From NCBI RefSeq assembly GCF_001590795.1, contig NZ_JXDL01000001.1, positions 2,193,947 to 2,250,978 on the forward strand: a stretch of DNA of 57,032 nucleotides, read 5' to 3'. Shown here one piece after another: positions 8,765-16,137 of the stretch. Positions within the stretch are counted from its first letter, which is position 1, and each line of letters starts with the position of its first letter. Made by a program: the position numbers and the translations under genes. The stretch comes from Bradyrhizobium sp. AT1 (GTDB lineage Bacteria > Pseudomonadota > Alphaproteobacteria > Rhizobiales > Xanthobacteraceae). The notes under the pieces were generated by a model. It worked only from the letters and a program-made list of their open reading frames with translations. It did not search any database and was not told where the DNA came from.

Positions 8765-9094
8765 ATGACGACCATAGCGCCTGCCGACAACGAGACGCTG
8801 ATCGCCGGCATCATCGCCGCGCTGCGGACGGTTCACGATCCCGAAATCCCCGTGAACATCTACGACCTCGGCCTGATCTACCGGATCGAGCCGAAGGACG
8901 GCGGCCTGGTCGAGATCGACATGACGTTGACCGCGCCGGGCTGCCCGGTCGCCGGCGAGATGCTGTCGTGGGTGGAGAAGGCGGTGAGCGAGGTCAGCGG
9001 TGTCGAAGACGCCGCGGTCCGGCTGGTGTTCGATCCGCCCTGGGACTCATCGCGCATGACCGACGACGTCAAGCTCGAGCTTGGCCTGCTCTAG
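8765..9094 (+). CDS. sufT: SufT/MIP18-type Fe-S assembly protein (DUF59)
   Basis: The 109-residue protein is a single DUF59 domain: IIAALRTVHDPEIPVNIYDLGLIY, then MTLTAPGCPVAGEM with the conserved Cys, and FDPPWDSSRMTDDVKLELGLL at the end. Members aid Fe-S protein maturation (SufT, PaaD, eukaryotic MIP18). The start is the ATG at 8765 with GAGGTGACG upstream, 8 bases after the TPR stop. It probably supports Fe-S maturation of nitrogenase or its electron donors. Confidence 0.9.
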   Translation: MTTIAPADNETLIAGIIAALRTVHDPEIPVNIYDLGLIYRIEPKDGGLVEIDMTLTAPGCPVAGEMLSWVEKAVSEVSGVEDAAVRLVFDPPWDSSRMTDDVKLELGLL

Positions 9095-9129
9095 AGCAAC
9101 CAGAGGCCCACCGGAGAGGAGATGATGCG

Positions 9130-9897
9130 ATGATCGAACTAACCGCAAGCGACGGGGCAAGTTTCTCCGCCTATCGCGCCGAGCCGGCGGAGACGCCCAA
9201 GGGTGCCGTCGTGGTCCTGCAAGATGTTTTCGGCGTCACGCCCGAGATCCGCAAGGTCGCCGACGCCTTTGCGGCCAAGGGCTATGTCGCGATCGCGCCA
9301 TCCCTGTTCGACCGGGTCAGGCCGGGCGTCATTCTCGGTCACGACGAGGCCGGCAAGGCCGAGGGTGCGGCGATCAGCGCGCAGGTCGGCCAGGAGCAGG
9401 CGATCTCGGATATCCAGACGACCGTCGACGCGGTGAAGGATGCCGGCAAAGTCGCGATCGTCGGCTATTGCTGGGGCGGCGACCTCGCCTACACCGCGGC
9501 CAACAAGGTCAGCAGCATCGCCTGCGTGATCGGCTATGACGGCCGCGAGACCGTTACCGACTATCGCGAGAAGCGCAAGGTGCCGACACTCCTGCATTTC
9601 GGCGACAGCGATCCGGAGCTGCCGCTGGAGGCCATCACGCAATTCCGCGCCTCGCGTCCCGACGTCAGCGCCTTCACCTATCCCGAGGCCGCCCAGGGCT
9701 TCGGCTGCGAGGAGCGCGGCAATTTCCGCGCGGATGCGGCAGAGAAGGCGCTCGAGCGGACCCAGTTCTGGATCTCGCAATATGTCGAAGGACAGCAGCC
9801 GATTCTGCTGAAGAATGCGGGCGCCTATGCCCAGGCGAAAACCGAGAAGAAGAAAAAGAAAAAGGCCGACGACGATCTCGGGCCGCCGACGGATTGA
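9130..9897 (+). CDS. Dienelactone-hydrolase-family protein with altered active site
   Basis: The 255-residue alpha/beta-hydrolase has the nucleophile Cys114 in VGYCWGG and the acid Asp161 in GDSDPELP. The position of the catalytic His, normally in an HGF motif, is Gln189 (EAAQGFG), and the Glu that activates the Cys in dienelactone hydrolase is Asp32. A Lys-rich tail (about residues 235-245) follows the domain. The enzyme may be inactive on dienelactone, or use another chemistry. GGAGAGGAG precedes the ATG at 9130. It is the third gene of the sigma-54 unit beginning with the TPR gene. Confidence 0.85.
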   Translation: MIELTASDGASFSAYRAEPAETPKGAVVVLQDVFGVTPEIRKVADAFAAKGYVAIAPSLFDRVRPGVILGHDEAGKAEGAAISAQVGQEQAISDIQTTVDAVKDAGKVAIVGYCWGGDLAYTAANKVSSIACVIGYDGRETVTDYREKRKVPTLLHFGDSDPELPLEAITQFRASRPDVSAFTYPEAAQGFGCEERGNFRADAAEKALERTQFWISQYVEGQQPILLKNAGAYAQAKTEKKKKKKADDDLGPPTD

Positions 9898-9911
9898 GGG
9901 AGGCCCGCGAG

Positions 9912-10157
9912 ATGCTGCCGACGACCATTCTCATCGACGACGCACCGCGCTGCGTCGTGCGGCCGACCGACACCAGGGATCTCACTCGCTTCATCCGCAA
10001 TGGCAAGGGCTTTTTGCTGGCCGAGAGGCCCGAGGGCACGATCACACACCGGCCGGCAAGCGACACTGAAATGGGAAAGTGGCAGAGCGGCCTTGCCCTG
10101 CACAGGGCGTGGGGCGGCGCGGAAGAAGAATTTTTCGGTCTGCCGCTATCGGATTGA
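9912..10157 (+). CDS. Small protein of unknown function (81 aa)
   Basis: The 81-residue protein is not recognised. It has an N-terminal beta-rich stretch (TTILIDDAPRCVVRP), a Arg/Lys-containing middle and an acidic end (GGAEEEFFGLPLSD), with one Cys. The ATG at 9912 has GGGAGG about 8 bases upstream, 14 bases after the hydrolase-like stop, so it is probably cotranscribed and translated. It ends convergent with the truncated-haemoglobin gene. Confidence 0.65.
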   Translation: MLPTTILIDDAPRCVVRPTDTRDLTRFIRNGKGFLLAERPEGTITHRPASDTEMGKWQSGLALHRAWGGAEEEFFGLPLSD

Positions 10158-10171
10158 TACGGGGTCTCCCT

Positions 10172-10600
10172 TCAGGCGTGCCCGCCGCGCGCGTCATGCG
10201 GATTGCCCGCCTGGTTGCGCATCCAGTCGGCGAGCTTGGTGAGTGCGGCGTCGAGCTCCCCTCGCGCCGCTTCGTCGGCGACGGCCTCCTCCAGTGCGCC
10301 GCGCATGCAGAACAGCCACGCATCGCGCTCGGCGCTACCGATCGGAAAACCCATGTGACGCTGACGCAGCCGCGGATGACCTTTCTCCGGCGAATAGAGC
10401 TTCGGACCCCCGGTCCATTCGGCGAGGTAACGCTTCAGCACCTGCTTGGTCGATGTGAGGTCATCCGCATGCATGGCGCGAATGCCGGCCGCTTCGGGAA
10501 ACTCGTCCATCCGGCGATAGAAGCTCTCCACCAGGCGGTCGACGGTTACGGAGCCGCCGATCCGCTCGAACATTGAAACAGTGACCACCGTATCGCTCAT
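10172..10600 (-). CDS. Truncated haemoglobin, group II (GlbO type)
   Basis: The 142-residue globin has the B10 Tyr28 (ESFYRRM), proximal His82 (RQRHMGFPIG) and Trp95 (G8; RDAWLFCM) of group II truncated haemoglobins. These bind O2 and NO with high affinity. It is the last gene of the long minus-strand operon that starts at nifB, so it is probably made with the cofactor machinery and may buffer O2 or remove NO around nitrogenase. AGAGGAC precedes the ATG. The function is inferred from family and position. Confidence 0.92.
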   Translation of the reverse strand: MSDTVVTVSMFERIGGSVTVDRLVESFYRRMDEFPEAAGIRAMHADDLTSTKQVLKRYLAEWTGGPKLYSPEKGHPRLRQRHMGFPIGSAERDAWLFCMRGALEEAVADEAARGELDAALTKLADWMRNQAGNPHDARGGHA

Positions 10601-10624
10601 GCCAACGTCCTCTGCTGCAGGCGC

Positions 10625-10792
10625 CTACTCGTCCATGCTGGGCGACAGGATAACTTCGGCCGGCGCGCCCGGACCTTGATCGGCGACAAATTCGAGCGTG
10701 GAGACGCGGGACAGCCCGTCCCCGCTGTCCATCAGCACCACGGCGTCCTCCGGCAGCCCCTTCAGCCGATCGAGCAATTGGGCGACGGTCAC
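10625..10792 (-). CDS. Small conserved-looking protein (55 aa)
   Basis: A 55-codon frame between the Rieske and haemoglobin genes starts at a GTG with GGAGGA about 8 bases upstream and ends 24 bases before the haemoglobin ATG. The product begins MTVAQLLDRLKGLPEDAVV, a helix followed by a beta-strand (VLMDS), with an acidic C-terminus. The opening resembles a widespread small domain of phage and bacterial proteins, but no function can be given. Its good ribosome site and tight fit between genes support translation. Confidence 0.68.
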   Translation of the reverse strand: MTVAQLLDRLKGLPEDAVVLMDSGDGLSRVSTLEFVADQGPGAPAEVILSPSMDE

Positions 10793-10806
10793 GGCCAGTT
10801 CCTCCG

Positions 10807-11256
10807 CTAATCCGGATGGATCATGATTTCCATGGTCTCGTCATGATCGTCGAAGGCACCGAACGGGCGGTCGTCCTCGACCAGCCGCTCGCCGCACAGG
10901 CAGACTTCGCCATCCACCACTGCCAGCGCGATCGGCTGGAGGCTCTTTCCGTTGCACGGGCCGTCGATGCAGAGCCCGCTGTCGATCTCGAAGATCGCGC
11001 CGTGACGACCGCATTTGAGGAATGAGCGGTCCTGCGTGAAGAAATCGCCGCTGCCGATATTGAGCCAGACCCCGTCATGCGGGCAGGCGTTCACGTAGCC
11101 GACATAGGCGTTGTCGTGGGTCCGGATCACGACGATCGGAAACGGCCGGCTCTCGCCGGATGCATCGATGCGCGACAGGCTGAAGGCCCCGGCACCGCCG
11201 CGCTCGATGTCGTCACTGGCGCAGATGATGAAAACGTCGATTTCTTCCGGGCCCAT
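10807..11256 (-). CDS. Rieske-type [2Fe-2S] protein
   Basis: The 149-residue soluble Rieske protein has ligands Cys58-Pro-His60 (NACPHDG) and Cys82-x2-His85 (KCGRHGA). It is longer than a minimal Rieske ferredoxin and has no membrane anchor or oxygenase domain. It is paralogous to the Rieske gene at 21877-22281, sharing the pattern DG-C-G-SL-PIALAV-DG-VC after the cluster. It probably transfers electrons at fairly high potential. GGAGAAGCG precedes the ATG. It is in the nifB operon after the 74-aa gene. Confidence 0.9.
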   Translation of the reverse strand: MGPEEIDVFIICASDDIERGGAGAFSLSRIDASGESRPFPIVVIRTHDNAYVGYVNACPHDGVWLNIGSGDFFTQDRSFLKCGRHGAIFEIDSGLCIDGPCNGKSLQPIALAVVDGEVCLCGERLVEDDRPFGAFDDHDETMEIMIHPD

Positions 11257-11274
11257 GAGCGCTTCTCCAGCCGG

Positions 11275-11499
11275 TCAGGCCGCGGCCGGCGCTGCCGCCT
11301 GCTTCAGCGCCGCCAGTTCCTCCCGCGTCAGCCGGAATACGCCGCGACCGCCCGCGAGCGCCTGGTAGACGTCGCCGGCCTTGTCGCTGAGGAAGTCGAA
11401 CCAGGCCTGTGGCGTGAGACCTTCGGGCCGTTCGCTGATCTCGACCACCGAGCCGTTCGGCGCAAAGCGGGCGTGAAGGATGACGTTCTGCGTTTCCAT
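11275..11499 (-). CDS. Protein of unknown function (74 aa) in nifB operon
   Basis: The 74-residue protein has an N-terminal beta segment (VILHARFAPNGSVVEIS), a central Trp (QAWFDFL), a GRGVFRLTREEL turn and an Ala-rich end. It has no Cys. It is not recognised. The ATG at 11499 has GGGGAG 9 bases upstream, 17 bases after the ferredoxin stop. The neighbouring Rieske and ferredoxin genes suggest a partner of one of these electron carriers. Confidence 0.78.
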   Translation of the reverse strand: METQNVILHARFAPNGSVVEISERPEGLTPQAWFDFLSDKAGDVYQALAGGRGVFRLTREELAALKQAAAPAAA

Positions 11500-11516
11500 C
11501 GTTGTGCTCCCCGCAC

Positions 11517-11825
11517 TCACAGGCCCGACGAGAAGCCGAGCAACTCGATCTTGACGTCCTCGGTGCCGAGCACGGTGGCCTGGCAGGCGAGGCGCGACTT
11601 CGAGCTGACGCCAACGATCGCATCGAGCTTCTCGTTCTCCAGCCGCGCGATCTTCGACAGGCCCTTGCGCCCTTCGTGCACGAAGATATGGCAGGAGCCG
11701 CACTTGGCCTGGCCCTCGCATTTGTGCGGGATCGCGATTTCCGCTCCGAGCAGCGCGGCCAGCAGTGTCGTACCTTCGGTCACGTCGATGATCTTGCCCT
11801 CGGGCAGGACTGTCAGTGTGGTCAT
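11517..11825 (-). CDS. [2Fe-2S] ferredoxin, adrenodoxin/plant type
   Basis: The 102-residue ferredoxin has C36-x5-C42-x2-C45 and a distal C81 (RLACQ), the pattern of vertebrate-type 2Fe-2S ferredoxins. It probably serves as an electron donor for cofactor or Fe-S synthesis, or for nitrogenase itself; related genes occur next to nifB in other diazotrophs. The ATG at 11825 was chosen since GAGAGG is 9 bases upstream but abuts the ATG at 11834. Confidence 0.9.
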   Translation of the reverse strand: MTTLTVLPEGKIIDVTEGTTLLAALLGAEIAIPHKCEGQAKCGSCHIFVHEGRKGLSKIARLENEKLDAIVGVSSKSRLACQATVLGTEDVKIELLGFSSGL

Positions 11826-11860
11826 GATCGTCATCCTCTCAAGTTGTACTCATCGTTGGT

Positions 11861-13069
11861 TCAGTAGATCGCCGCACCCGCCCCCACATTGATCGAGGCG
11901 TCCTTCATCGTCTCGACGATGAATTCGATCTGGCCGTCCGTCAGATGGGTGTGGAACGGCAGCGCCACGGCGCGATCGGCGATCTTCTCGGTCACCAGCA
12001 GATCGCCGCGGCGATAGCCGAGATCGAAGTAATGACGCTGTAAATGCAGCGGATGGCTGTAGGCCGCGGCTTCGACCTGCTCAACCCGGAGATCCTCGGC
12101 GATGGCATCGCGGCTGGAGCGGGTGAAGCGCGTGCCGAGATGCACGAGATAGAGGAACCAGTTCACCTCGGTCACGTCAGGCGCGACATAGGGCGGCTTG
12201 ATGCCTTCGAAGGACTGCACGTGCGTCGCATAGAGCTGCTCGACCAGCCGGCGACGTTCGATGATCTCGTCGATGCGCCTCAATTGCGCCAGCCCAAGCG
12301 CAGCCGCGAGATCGCTGATTCCGGCCTGATGGGATGGGGCCGAGCCGACCACAACCGAGGAGCGCTCGGTGAGCCGGTGCGAACGGTGGCGACGCAGCGT
12401 CACCGCAATGTCGATGTCGTCGGTGACGACCATGCCGCCCTCGCCGCAGGTCAGCAGCGAGGGCTGCGCGAAATCGAACACGGCGATGTCGCCGAAGCTT
12501 CCGACCAGCCTGTCCTTGTAGCGCGAGCCGATCGCCTCGGTGGAATCCTCAAGCAGGACGAGACCGTGCCGTGCCGCGATGTCGCGCAGCCCCGCCCAGG
12601 GTGCCGGGTGACCGTTGGTATTGGCTGCGAGGATGGCCCGCGTCCCGGGCGTGACGCGCTCTTCCACTTTCTGCGGTGCCAGCGTCCCCGACCAATAGTC
12701 GATATCGGCGAACACCGGACGCGCACCGGCAAGGCTGATCGCATGCGCGGTCTCGCGGAACGCATAGGACGAGGCGATGACCTCGTCTCCTGCGCCGATA
12801 CCGTAGGCCTTCAGCGCGAGCATCAAGCCGATCGTGCCGCTGGGCACCGCAATCGCATAGGCCCGGCCGACATAAGCGGCAAATGCCGCTTCGAACTCTT
12901 CCGCGAGCGGACCGCTGGAGATCCGCGGCGAGCGCAGGACGGCATCGACTGCCGCAATCTCCGCCAGCGTAACGTCGGGGTCGGAGAGCGGAATGAAGTC
13001 GTGGCCGGTCTCGACCGCGAGCTCGCCAGCTTCCGCGACGTCATCATAGGCGAGAGCAGGCTCGGTCAT
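11861..13069 (-). CDS. DegT/DnrJ-family aminotransferase-like protein lacking the PLP lysine
   Basis: The 402-residue protein has the DegT fold I layout: LSSPRISSGPLAEEFE near residue 50, VPSGTIGLML near 75, and LLEDSTEAIGS at 173 with the PLP-ring Asp175. The Schiff-base Lys of the FSF-x3-K-x5-GEGG motif is Ser204 here (FDFAQPSLLTCGEGG). It therefore cannot act as an ordinary aminotransferase. Overlap by 4 bases with the upstream DUF gene shows coupled translation. The role in nitrogen fixation is unknown; a non-catalytic PLP or sugar-nucleotide binder is possible. Confidence 0.85.
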   Translation of the reverse strand: MTEPALAYDDVAEAGELAVETGHDFIPLSDPDVTLAEIAAVDAVLRSPRISSGPLAEEFEAAFAAYVGRAYAIAVPSGTIGLMLALKAYGIGAGDEVIASSYAFRETAHAISLAGARPVFADIDYWSGTLAPQKVEERVTPGTRAILAANTNGHPAPWAGLRDIAARHGLVLLEDSTEAIGSRYKDRLVGSFGDIAVFDFAQPSLLTCGEGGMVVTDDIDIAVTLRRHRSHRLTERSSVVVGSAPSHQAGISDLAAALGLAQLRRIDEIIERRRLVEQLYATHVQSFEGIKPPYVAPDVTEVNWFLYLVHLGTRFTRSSRDAIAEDLRVEQVEAAAYSHPLHLQRHYFDLGYRRGDLLVTEKIADRAVALPFHTHLTDGQIEFIVETMKDASINVGAGAAIY

Positions 13070-13335
13070 GATGCGGCCGCCCGCCTGGCCAGCACGATAC
13101 CGGTCGCGCGTGCCGGATCGTCGGTGATCGCGGCGCAATGATCGGCGCTGTCGAGCAGATGCAGGTCGAACACCCCAAAGCTGCGGTAAGGTGTCTCAGT
13201 CACGTCGGACGCATCGCAGCGGATCCAAGCGAGATGCGGGAACTTCCGCCGCAGCTCGAGATAGGCCTGGGGCGCCGCGTCCCACGACGTCAGCACCTGC
13301 TCGATTTCAACCAGTTCGATTGCCGCCAGGGCCAT
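13066..13335 (-). CDS. Small nif-linked protein, DUF6129-like
   Basis: The 89-residue protein has an N-terminal helix, AYLELRRKFPHLAWIRCDASDV, then a His/Cys stretch (DSADHCAAITDDPARATGIVLA). This layout resembles the DUF6129 proteins of nif clusters; I recall this family rather than compute it. It overlaps the DegT-like gene by 4 bases. The start at 13335 is chosen because the longer frame overlaps the previous gene. Its function is unknown. Confidence 0.7.
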   Translation of the reverse strand: MALAAIELVEIEQVLTSWDAAPQAYLELRRKFPHLAWIRCDASDVTETPYRSFGVFDLHLLDSADHCAAITDDPARATGIVLARRAAAS

Positions 13336-13349
13336 CCTTCCAACTCCCG

Positions 13350-13709
13350 CTATTGCCAGAACACACGTTCCGGATCGGCATTCAGGATCTCGGTCACCGA
13401 CGCCAGCCGTCGGTGCACGCCATGCAGTTCCCACGCGCCGGTCGCGTGATCCTTGCGAAACAGCTTCCAGCTCGCGCTCGCCGCATCGTGATGCAGCAAT
13501 GCGACGTCAATGACGCCGCCCTCCACGTCGATGTTGCGCGAGCAGCAGGGGCTCTCGACGAGATAGCCGCCGGTTACGCCCTTCACGACCGGCGAGACGT
13601 AGCGATAGCGCTTGCGCGATCCGAGTGCGCGCTCGATTCGCCTGCGGTCGAGCTCGTTGGGATGCGCAGGCAAGCGCAGCTCCGGCTGTCTGAGGACCGC
13701 GGCGTTCAT
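13350..13709 (-). CDS. Protein of unknown function (119 aa), DUF3024-like end
   Basis: The 119-residue protein has a basic N-terminal helix (DRRRIERALGSRKRYRYV), a vicinal Cys pair (SPCCSRN) and a C-terminal segment WKLFRKDHATGAW followed by LNADPERVFWQ. The start and end recall DUF3024 domains (RVE-helix, W-LYW, DPHGCFF), with modest confidence. It lies between nifZ and the DUF6129-like gene with 10- and 14-base gaps, so it is part of the nifB operon. Confidence 0.7.
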   Translation of the reverse strand: MNAAVLRQPELRLPAHPNELDRRRIERALGSRKRYRYVSPVVKGVTGGYLVESPCCSRNIDVEGGVIDVALLHHDAASASWKLFRKDHATGAWELHGVHRRLASVTEILNADPERVFWQ

Positions 13710-13719
13710 CGCACCACCC

Positions 13720-13962
13720 CTATAGCGGACTGATTTCTTCTTCGAGGCATCCGACCACCAGTCGCTCGCCGAACTCGACCAGGTAGATCGGCAGATTGGC
13801 GTCGGTATGCCGGCCGACCTGGACAATCTCGCCAGCGTGGCCGACGCCGACGAGCAGACCCTCGGCCGGCGCATCTGGAAACGAGCCATCATTGTGCAGG
13901 TCCATCGCGGCTTTCACGCGCTGGCCCCATTGATACTTCGGCAACTTCGGTTCGATCATCAT
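13720..13962 (-). CDS. nifZ: NifZ-family protein, short copy
   Basis: The 80-residue protein matches the NifZ domain: YQWGQRVKAAMDLHNDGSFPDAPAEGLLVGVGHAGEIVQVG then IYLVEFGERLVVGCLEEEI. NifZ acts as a chaperone in maturation of the second P-cluster of NifDK. It overlaps the longer NifZ gene by 4 bases; together the two may function as a pair. A third member lies at 32225-32563. Confidence 0.85.
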   Translation of the reverse strand: MMIEPKLPKYQWGQRVKAAMDLHNDGSFPDAPAEGLLVGVGHAGEIVQVGRHTDANLPIYLVEFGERLVVGCLEEEISPL

Positions 13963-14276
13963 GATGCAGCCTCCGGCAGCGGAATGTCCTCGACCGCATC
14001 GCGCGGGGTAACGGGATCGAGTTCCTTGCGCTTCATCCCGACGCGGTTGCCGCTTTCGAGGAATTCGACGCCATAGATGTAGAATTGCTGGAGGAACGTG
14101 CCGATCGAGACCACGTAGCCAATCTCGCCCTTCTTGGCGAGGATGTCGCCGATCTCCTTGCCGGCATAGGTTCCGTCGTTGCGGATGGTGCGCTTGGCCC
14201 GCACTTTCTCGCCGAAGGTGAAGAACGGCGCGGCCGTCAGCTCGACGATGTCGCTGTCGCGGACGATGTTGCTCAT
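13959..14276 (-). CDS. nifZ: P-cluster assembly protein NifZ
   Basis: The 105-residue protein has the NifZ core FTFGEKVRAKRTIRNDGTYAGKEIGD, then KKGEIGYVVSIGTFLQQFYIYGVEFLES and a charged tail. It is the best NifZ match of the three copies. It starts at the ATG at 14276, which overlaps the LRV stop by 4 bases. Longer in-frame starts lie inside the LRV gene and were not used. Confidence 0.93.
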   Translation of the reverse strand: MSNIVRDSDIVELTAAPFFTFGEKVRAKRTIRNDGTYAGKEIGDILAKKGEIGYVVSIGTFLQQFYIYGVEFLESGNRVGMKRKELDPVTPRDAVEDIPLPEAAS

Positions 14277-15046
14277 GGCGAGGCTCCCGTTTCTCGTTCC
14301 AGCCGCACGGCGACCCGCGACCGGGCGACTTCGCGCACCAGCTCGTCCTGATCCTCGGCTAGGCCGACGAGTTCGCCGACCATCGCGCGGCTTGCGACCT
14401 CGTAACGGATGCGCCAGTCCGGATCGTGCCGCATCAACGCGAGACGATCCGGCGACAGCCGCTGCGCGACCTCGAGCCGTACGGCCGCGTCGCGGTCGCT
14501 GCTCATGCCGAGCAGCCATTCATCGGGGATGCGCCGGGCCACGACGCGGCGCACTTCCGCCTCCTCGTCATTGATCATCCGGCCGAGCAGCAGCGGCGCG
14601 AGCCTGCGCGCGACGACGAGGCGAACGTAATAGTCCTGGTCCGAGGCCATCGGCAGCAGCTCGTCGCCGTCGATCAGGGTGGCAACCCGCATCCTGACCT
14701 CGCGATGCGGATCCCCACGCAATCGCAACGCATAGCGCTTGGGCAGGCGGCGGACCGCGTTCCAGCGCACGGTTTCGTCGACGTCGCCGAGCAGCGGGGG
14801 GAGCAGGAACAGATTCGCTGACTTTGCGGCGATCGCGCGCACCTCGAAATGCGGATGGCCGAGATAGCCGTCGGCAAGGCCGGGATTCCAGTTGAAGAAG
14901 CGGTCGATCCGGCGCGCATAGCGGTCGTTGACGCAGGCATGCCTGATGCGGCAACCGCCGCCGGCGTTCAGCGCCAGGTGCGCGCAGCCGGAGCAATCGA
15001 CCTGGTCGCCCCGCCAGTCGCGGGCCTCGTCGATGTCGTCAGTCAT
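14273..15046 (-). CDS. Leucine-rich-variant (LRV) protein with N-terminal Fe-S site
   Basis: The 257-residue protein begins with four Cys (C18, C21, C32, C38) as in the LRV FeS4 domain, followed by repeated R-x-x-V/A-A-x-R units (VRWNAVRRL, VRRVVARRI, VRLEVAQRL, IRYEVASRA), the LRV repeat. The founding member of this family, LrvA, lies next to nifB in Azotobacter and binds a 4Fe-4S cluster. It probably has a sensing or scaffold role in cofactor assembly. It overlaps the TPR gene by 8 bases. Confidence 0.92.
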   Translation of the reverse strand: MTDDIDEARDWRGDQVDCSGCAHLALNAGGGCRIRHACVNDRYARRIDRFFNWNPGLADGYLGHPHFEVRAIAAKSANLFLLPPLLGDVDETVRWNAVRRLPKRYALRLRGDPHREVRMRVATLIDGDELLPMASDQDYYVRLVVARRLAPLLLGRMINDEEAEVRRVVARRIPDEWLLGMSSDRDAAVRLEVAQRLSPDRLALMRHDPDWRIRYEVASRAMVGELVGLAEDQDELVREVARSRVAVRLERETGASP

Positions 15047-15572
15047 CGTCCTGCCCCATACGTTCGAGAACGCCGAGCAGCACTTTCGCGCCGATCTTGT
15101 CGGAGGGATCGAGCTCCAGCAACTTCAGAACCGCCCGCTGGCCCTCGTCGGTCCGCCCGAGCCGCATCTGGAGGTACGCATAGCCCTTCAGCGAGAACAG
15201 GAAGAACCGCGGCAGTACGCTCTCGTAACGGCCAAACGCGGCATCGCCGGCCGAGACGTCCCGCCAATCGGGCGGCAGACCGCTGTCATGCGCCGCCTTG
15301 GCGAGGCAGCGGGTCGCGATCTCCAGCGCCTCGGCGAGGCGTCCCTTGTAGAAATAGAAGCGATACAGCCCGATCAGCACCGCCGCATGGCCCGGCGCCA
15401 GCGCTTCGGCTTCGCGCAGGTGGCTCTCCGCGATCCCGTCCAGATGATAGGAAAGCCCGGCCTGCCACAGATGATGCTCGGCTTCACCAGGCAATCCGGC
15501 GCCAAGCAACGCGCCGGCGACCAGCGCGTCGCTGAACTCGGGTTGCGGATCGAGGCCGGCGTCGTGCAGCAT
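15039..15572 (-). CDS. TPR-like protein, paralogue of 8278-8757
   Basis: The 177-residue all-helical protein has TPR-like repeats (ESHLREAEALAPGHAAVLIGLYRFYFYKG; LAEALEIATRCLAKAA; GQRAVLKLLELDPSDK). Over its last 120 residues it follows the plus-strand protein at 8278-8757 motif by motif, showing duplication within the island. The ATG at 15572 has only a weak ribosome site. It sits between a HesB-type carrier and the LRV protein in the nifB operon and may be a scaffold for them. Confidence 0.8.
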   Translation of the reverse strand: MLHDAGLDPQPEFSDALVAGALLGAGLPGEAEHHLWQAGLSYHLDGIAESHLREAEALAPGHAAVLIGLYRFYFYKGRLAEALEIATRCLAKAAHDSGLPPDWRDVSAGDAAFGRYESVLPRFFLFSLKGYAYLQMRLGRTDEGQRAVLKLLELDPSDKIGAKVLLGVLERMGQDDD

Positions 15573-15581
15573 AGGGACCGC

Positions 15582-15890
15582 CTAGTGATGACCGCAGGAG
15601 ACCTGCTTCGGATCGTGGAACACCAGCCCGGTCTGGGTCGGCGTATCCGCGAAATCGATAGTGACGCCGTCGAGCAGCAGCCGGCTCTCGGCCGGAAGGA
15701 ACAGCTTGACGCCCTCCCGCTCGACCACGGCATCTCCTGCCTGCGGCTCCGCCCGAACGCTGATGTCGGCCGCAAGGCCCGAGCAGCCGCCCGGACTGAC
15801 GGCGAGTCGGAAACCGCTGCCCATGCCGCCGTCGACGCGGAGCATCATGCGCATGAATTTTTGCGCCGCGGGTGTGATCGTGAAATTCAT
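15582..15890 (-). CDS. HesB/IscA-type Fe-S carrier protein
   Basis: The 102-residue A-type carrier has the first Cys in SPGGCSGL (Cys36) but only a single C-terminal Cys (Cys99 in SCGHH) where IscA has CGCG. Two His at the very end could replace the missing ligand. GAGGGAGGAAAG is a strong ribosome site. It lies after nifB-fdxN and may carry Fe-S clusters for NifB or for the LRV protein. It is distinct from the canonical iscA at 20622-20942. Confidence 0.88.
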   Translation of the reverse strand: MNFTITPAAQKFMRMMLRVDGGMGSGFRLAVSPGGCSGLAADISVRAEPQAGDAVVEREGVKLFLPAESRLLLDGVTIDFADTPTQTGLVFHDPKQVSCGHH

Positions 15891-15902
15891 CTCTTTCCTC
15901 CC

Positions 15903-16127
15903 TCAGGCCGGCGCCTGGTAGCGCGGCAGCGACATATCGATGACGCAGGTATTGTCGACCGGGCAGACCGCCACGCATTGCGGTTCGTCGAAATGCCCCA
16001 GGCACTCGGTACACTTCTTCGGATCGATCACGAACGTCCCGCCCTTTTCGCGGATCGCGACATTCGGACATTCCGGCTCGCAAGCCGAGCAGCTCGTGCA
16101 CTGCGAAGCGATGATCTTGAACGGCAT
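15903..16127 (-). CDS. fdxN: 2[4Fe-4S] ferredoxin FdxN
   Basis: The 74-residue ferredoxin has clusters C10-x2-C13-x2-C16-x3-C20 and C39-x2-C42-x8-C51-x3-C55, the insertion in the second motif being typical of FdxN. FdxN reduces nitrogenase or serves NifB in making NifB-co. It follows nifB by 10 bases. It is nearly the same in layout as the ferredoxin ahead of sufB at 37471-37665. Confidence 0.95.
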   Translation of the reverse strand: MPFKIIASQCTSCSACEPECPNVAIREKGGTFVIDPKKCTECLGHFDEPQCVAVCPVDNTCVIDMSLPRYQAPA

Positions 16128-16137
16128 CGGGTCCTCC

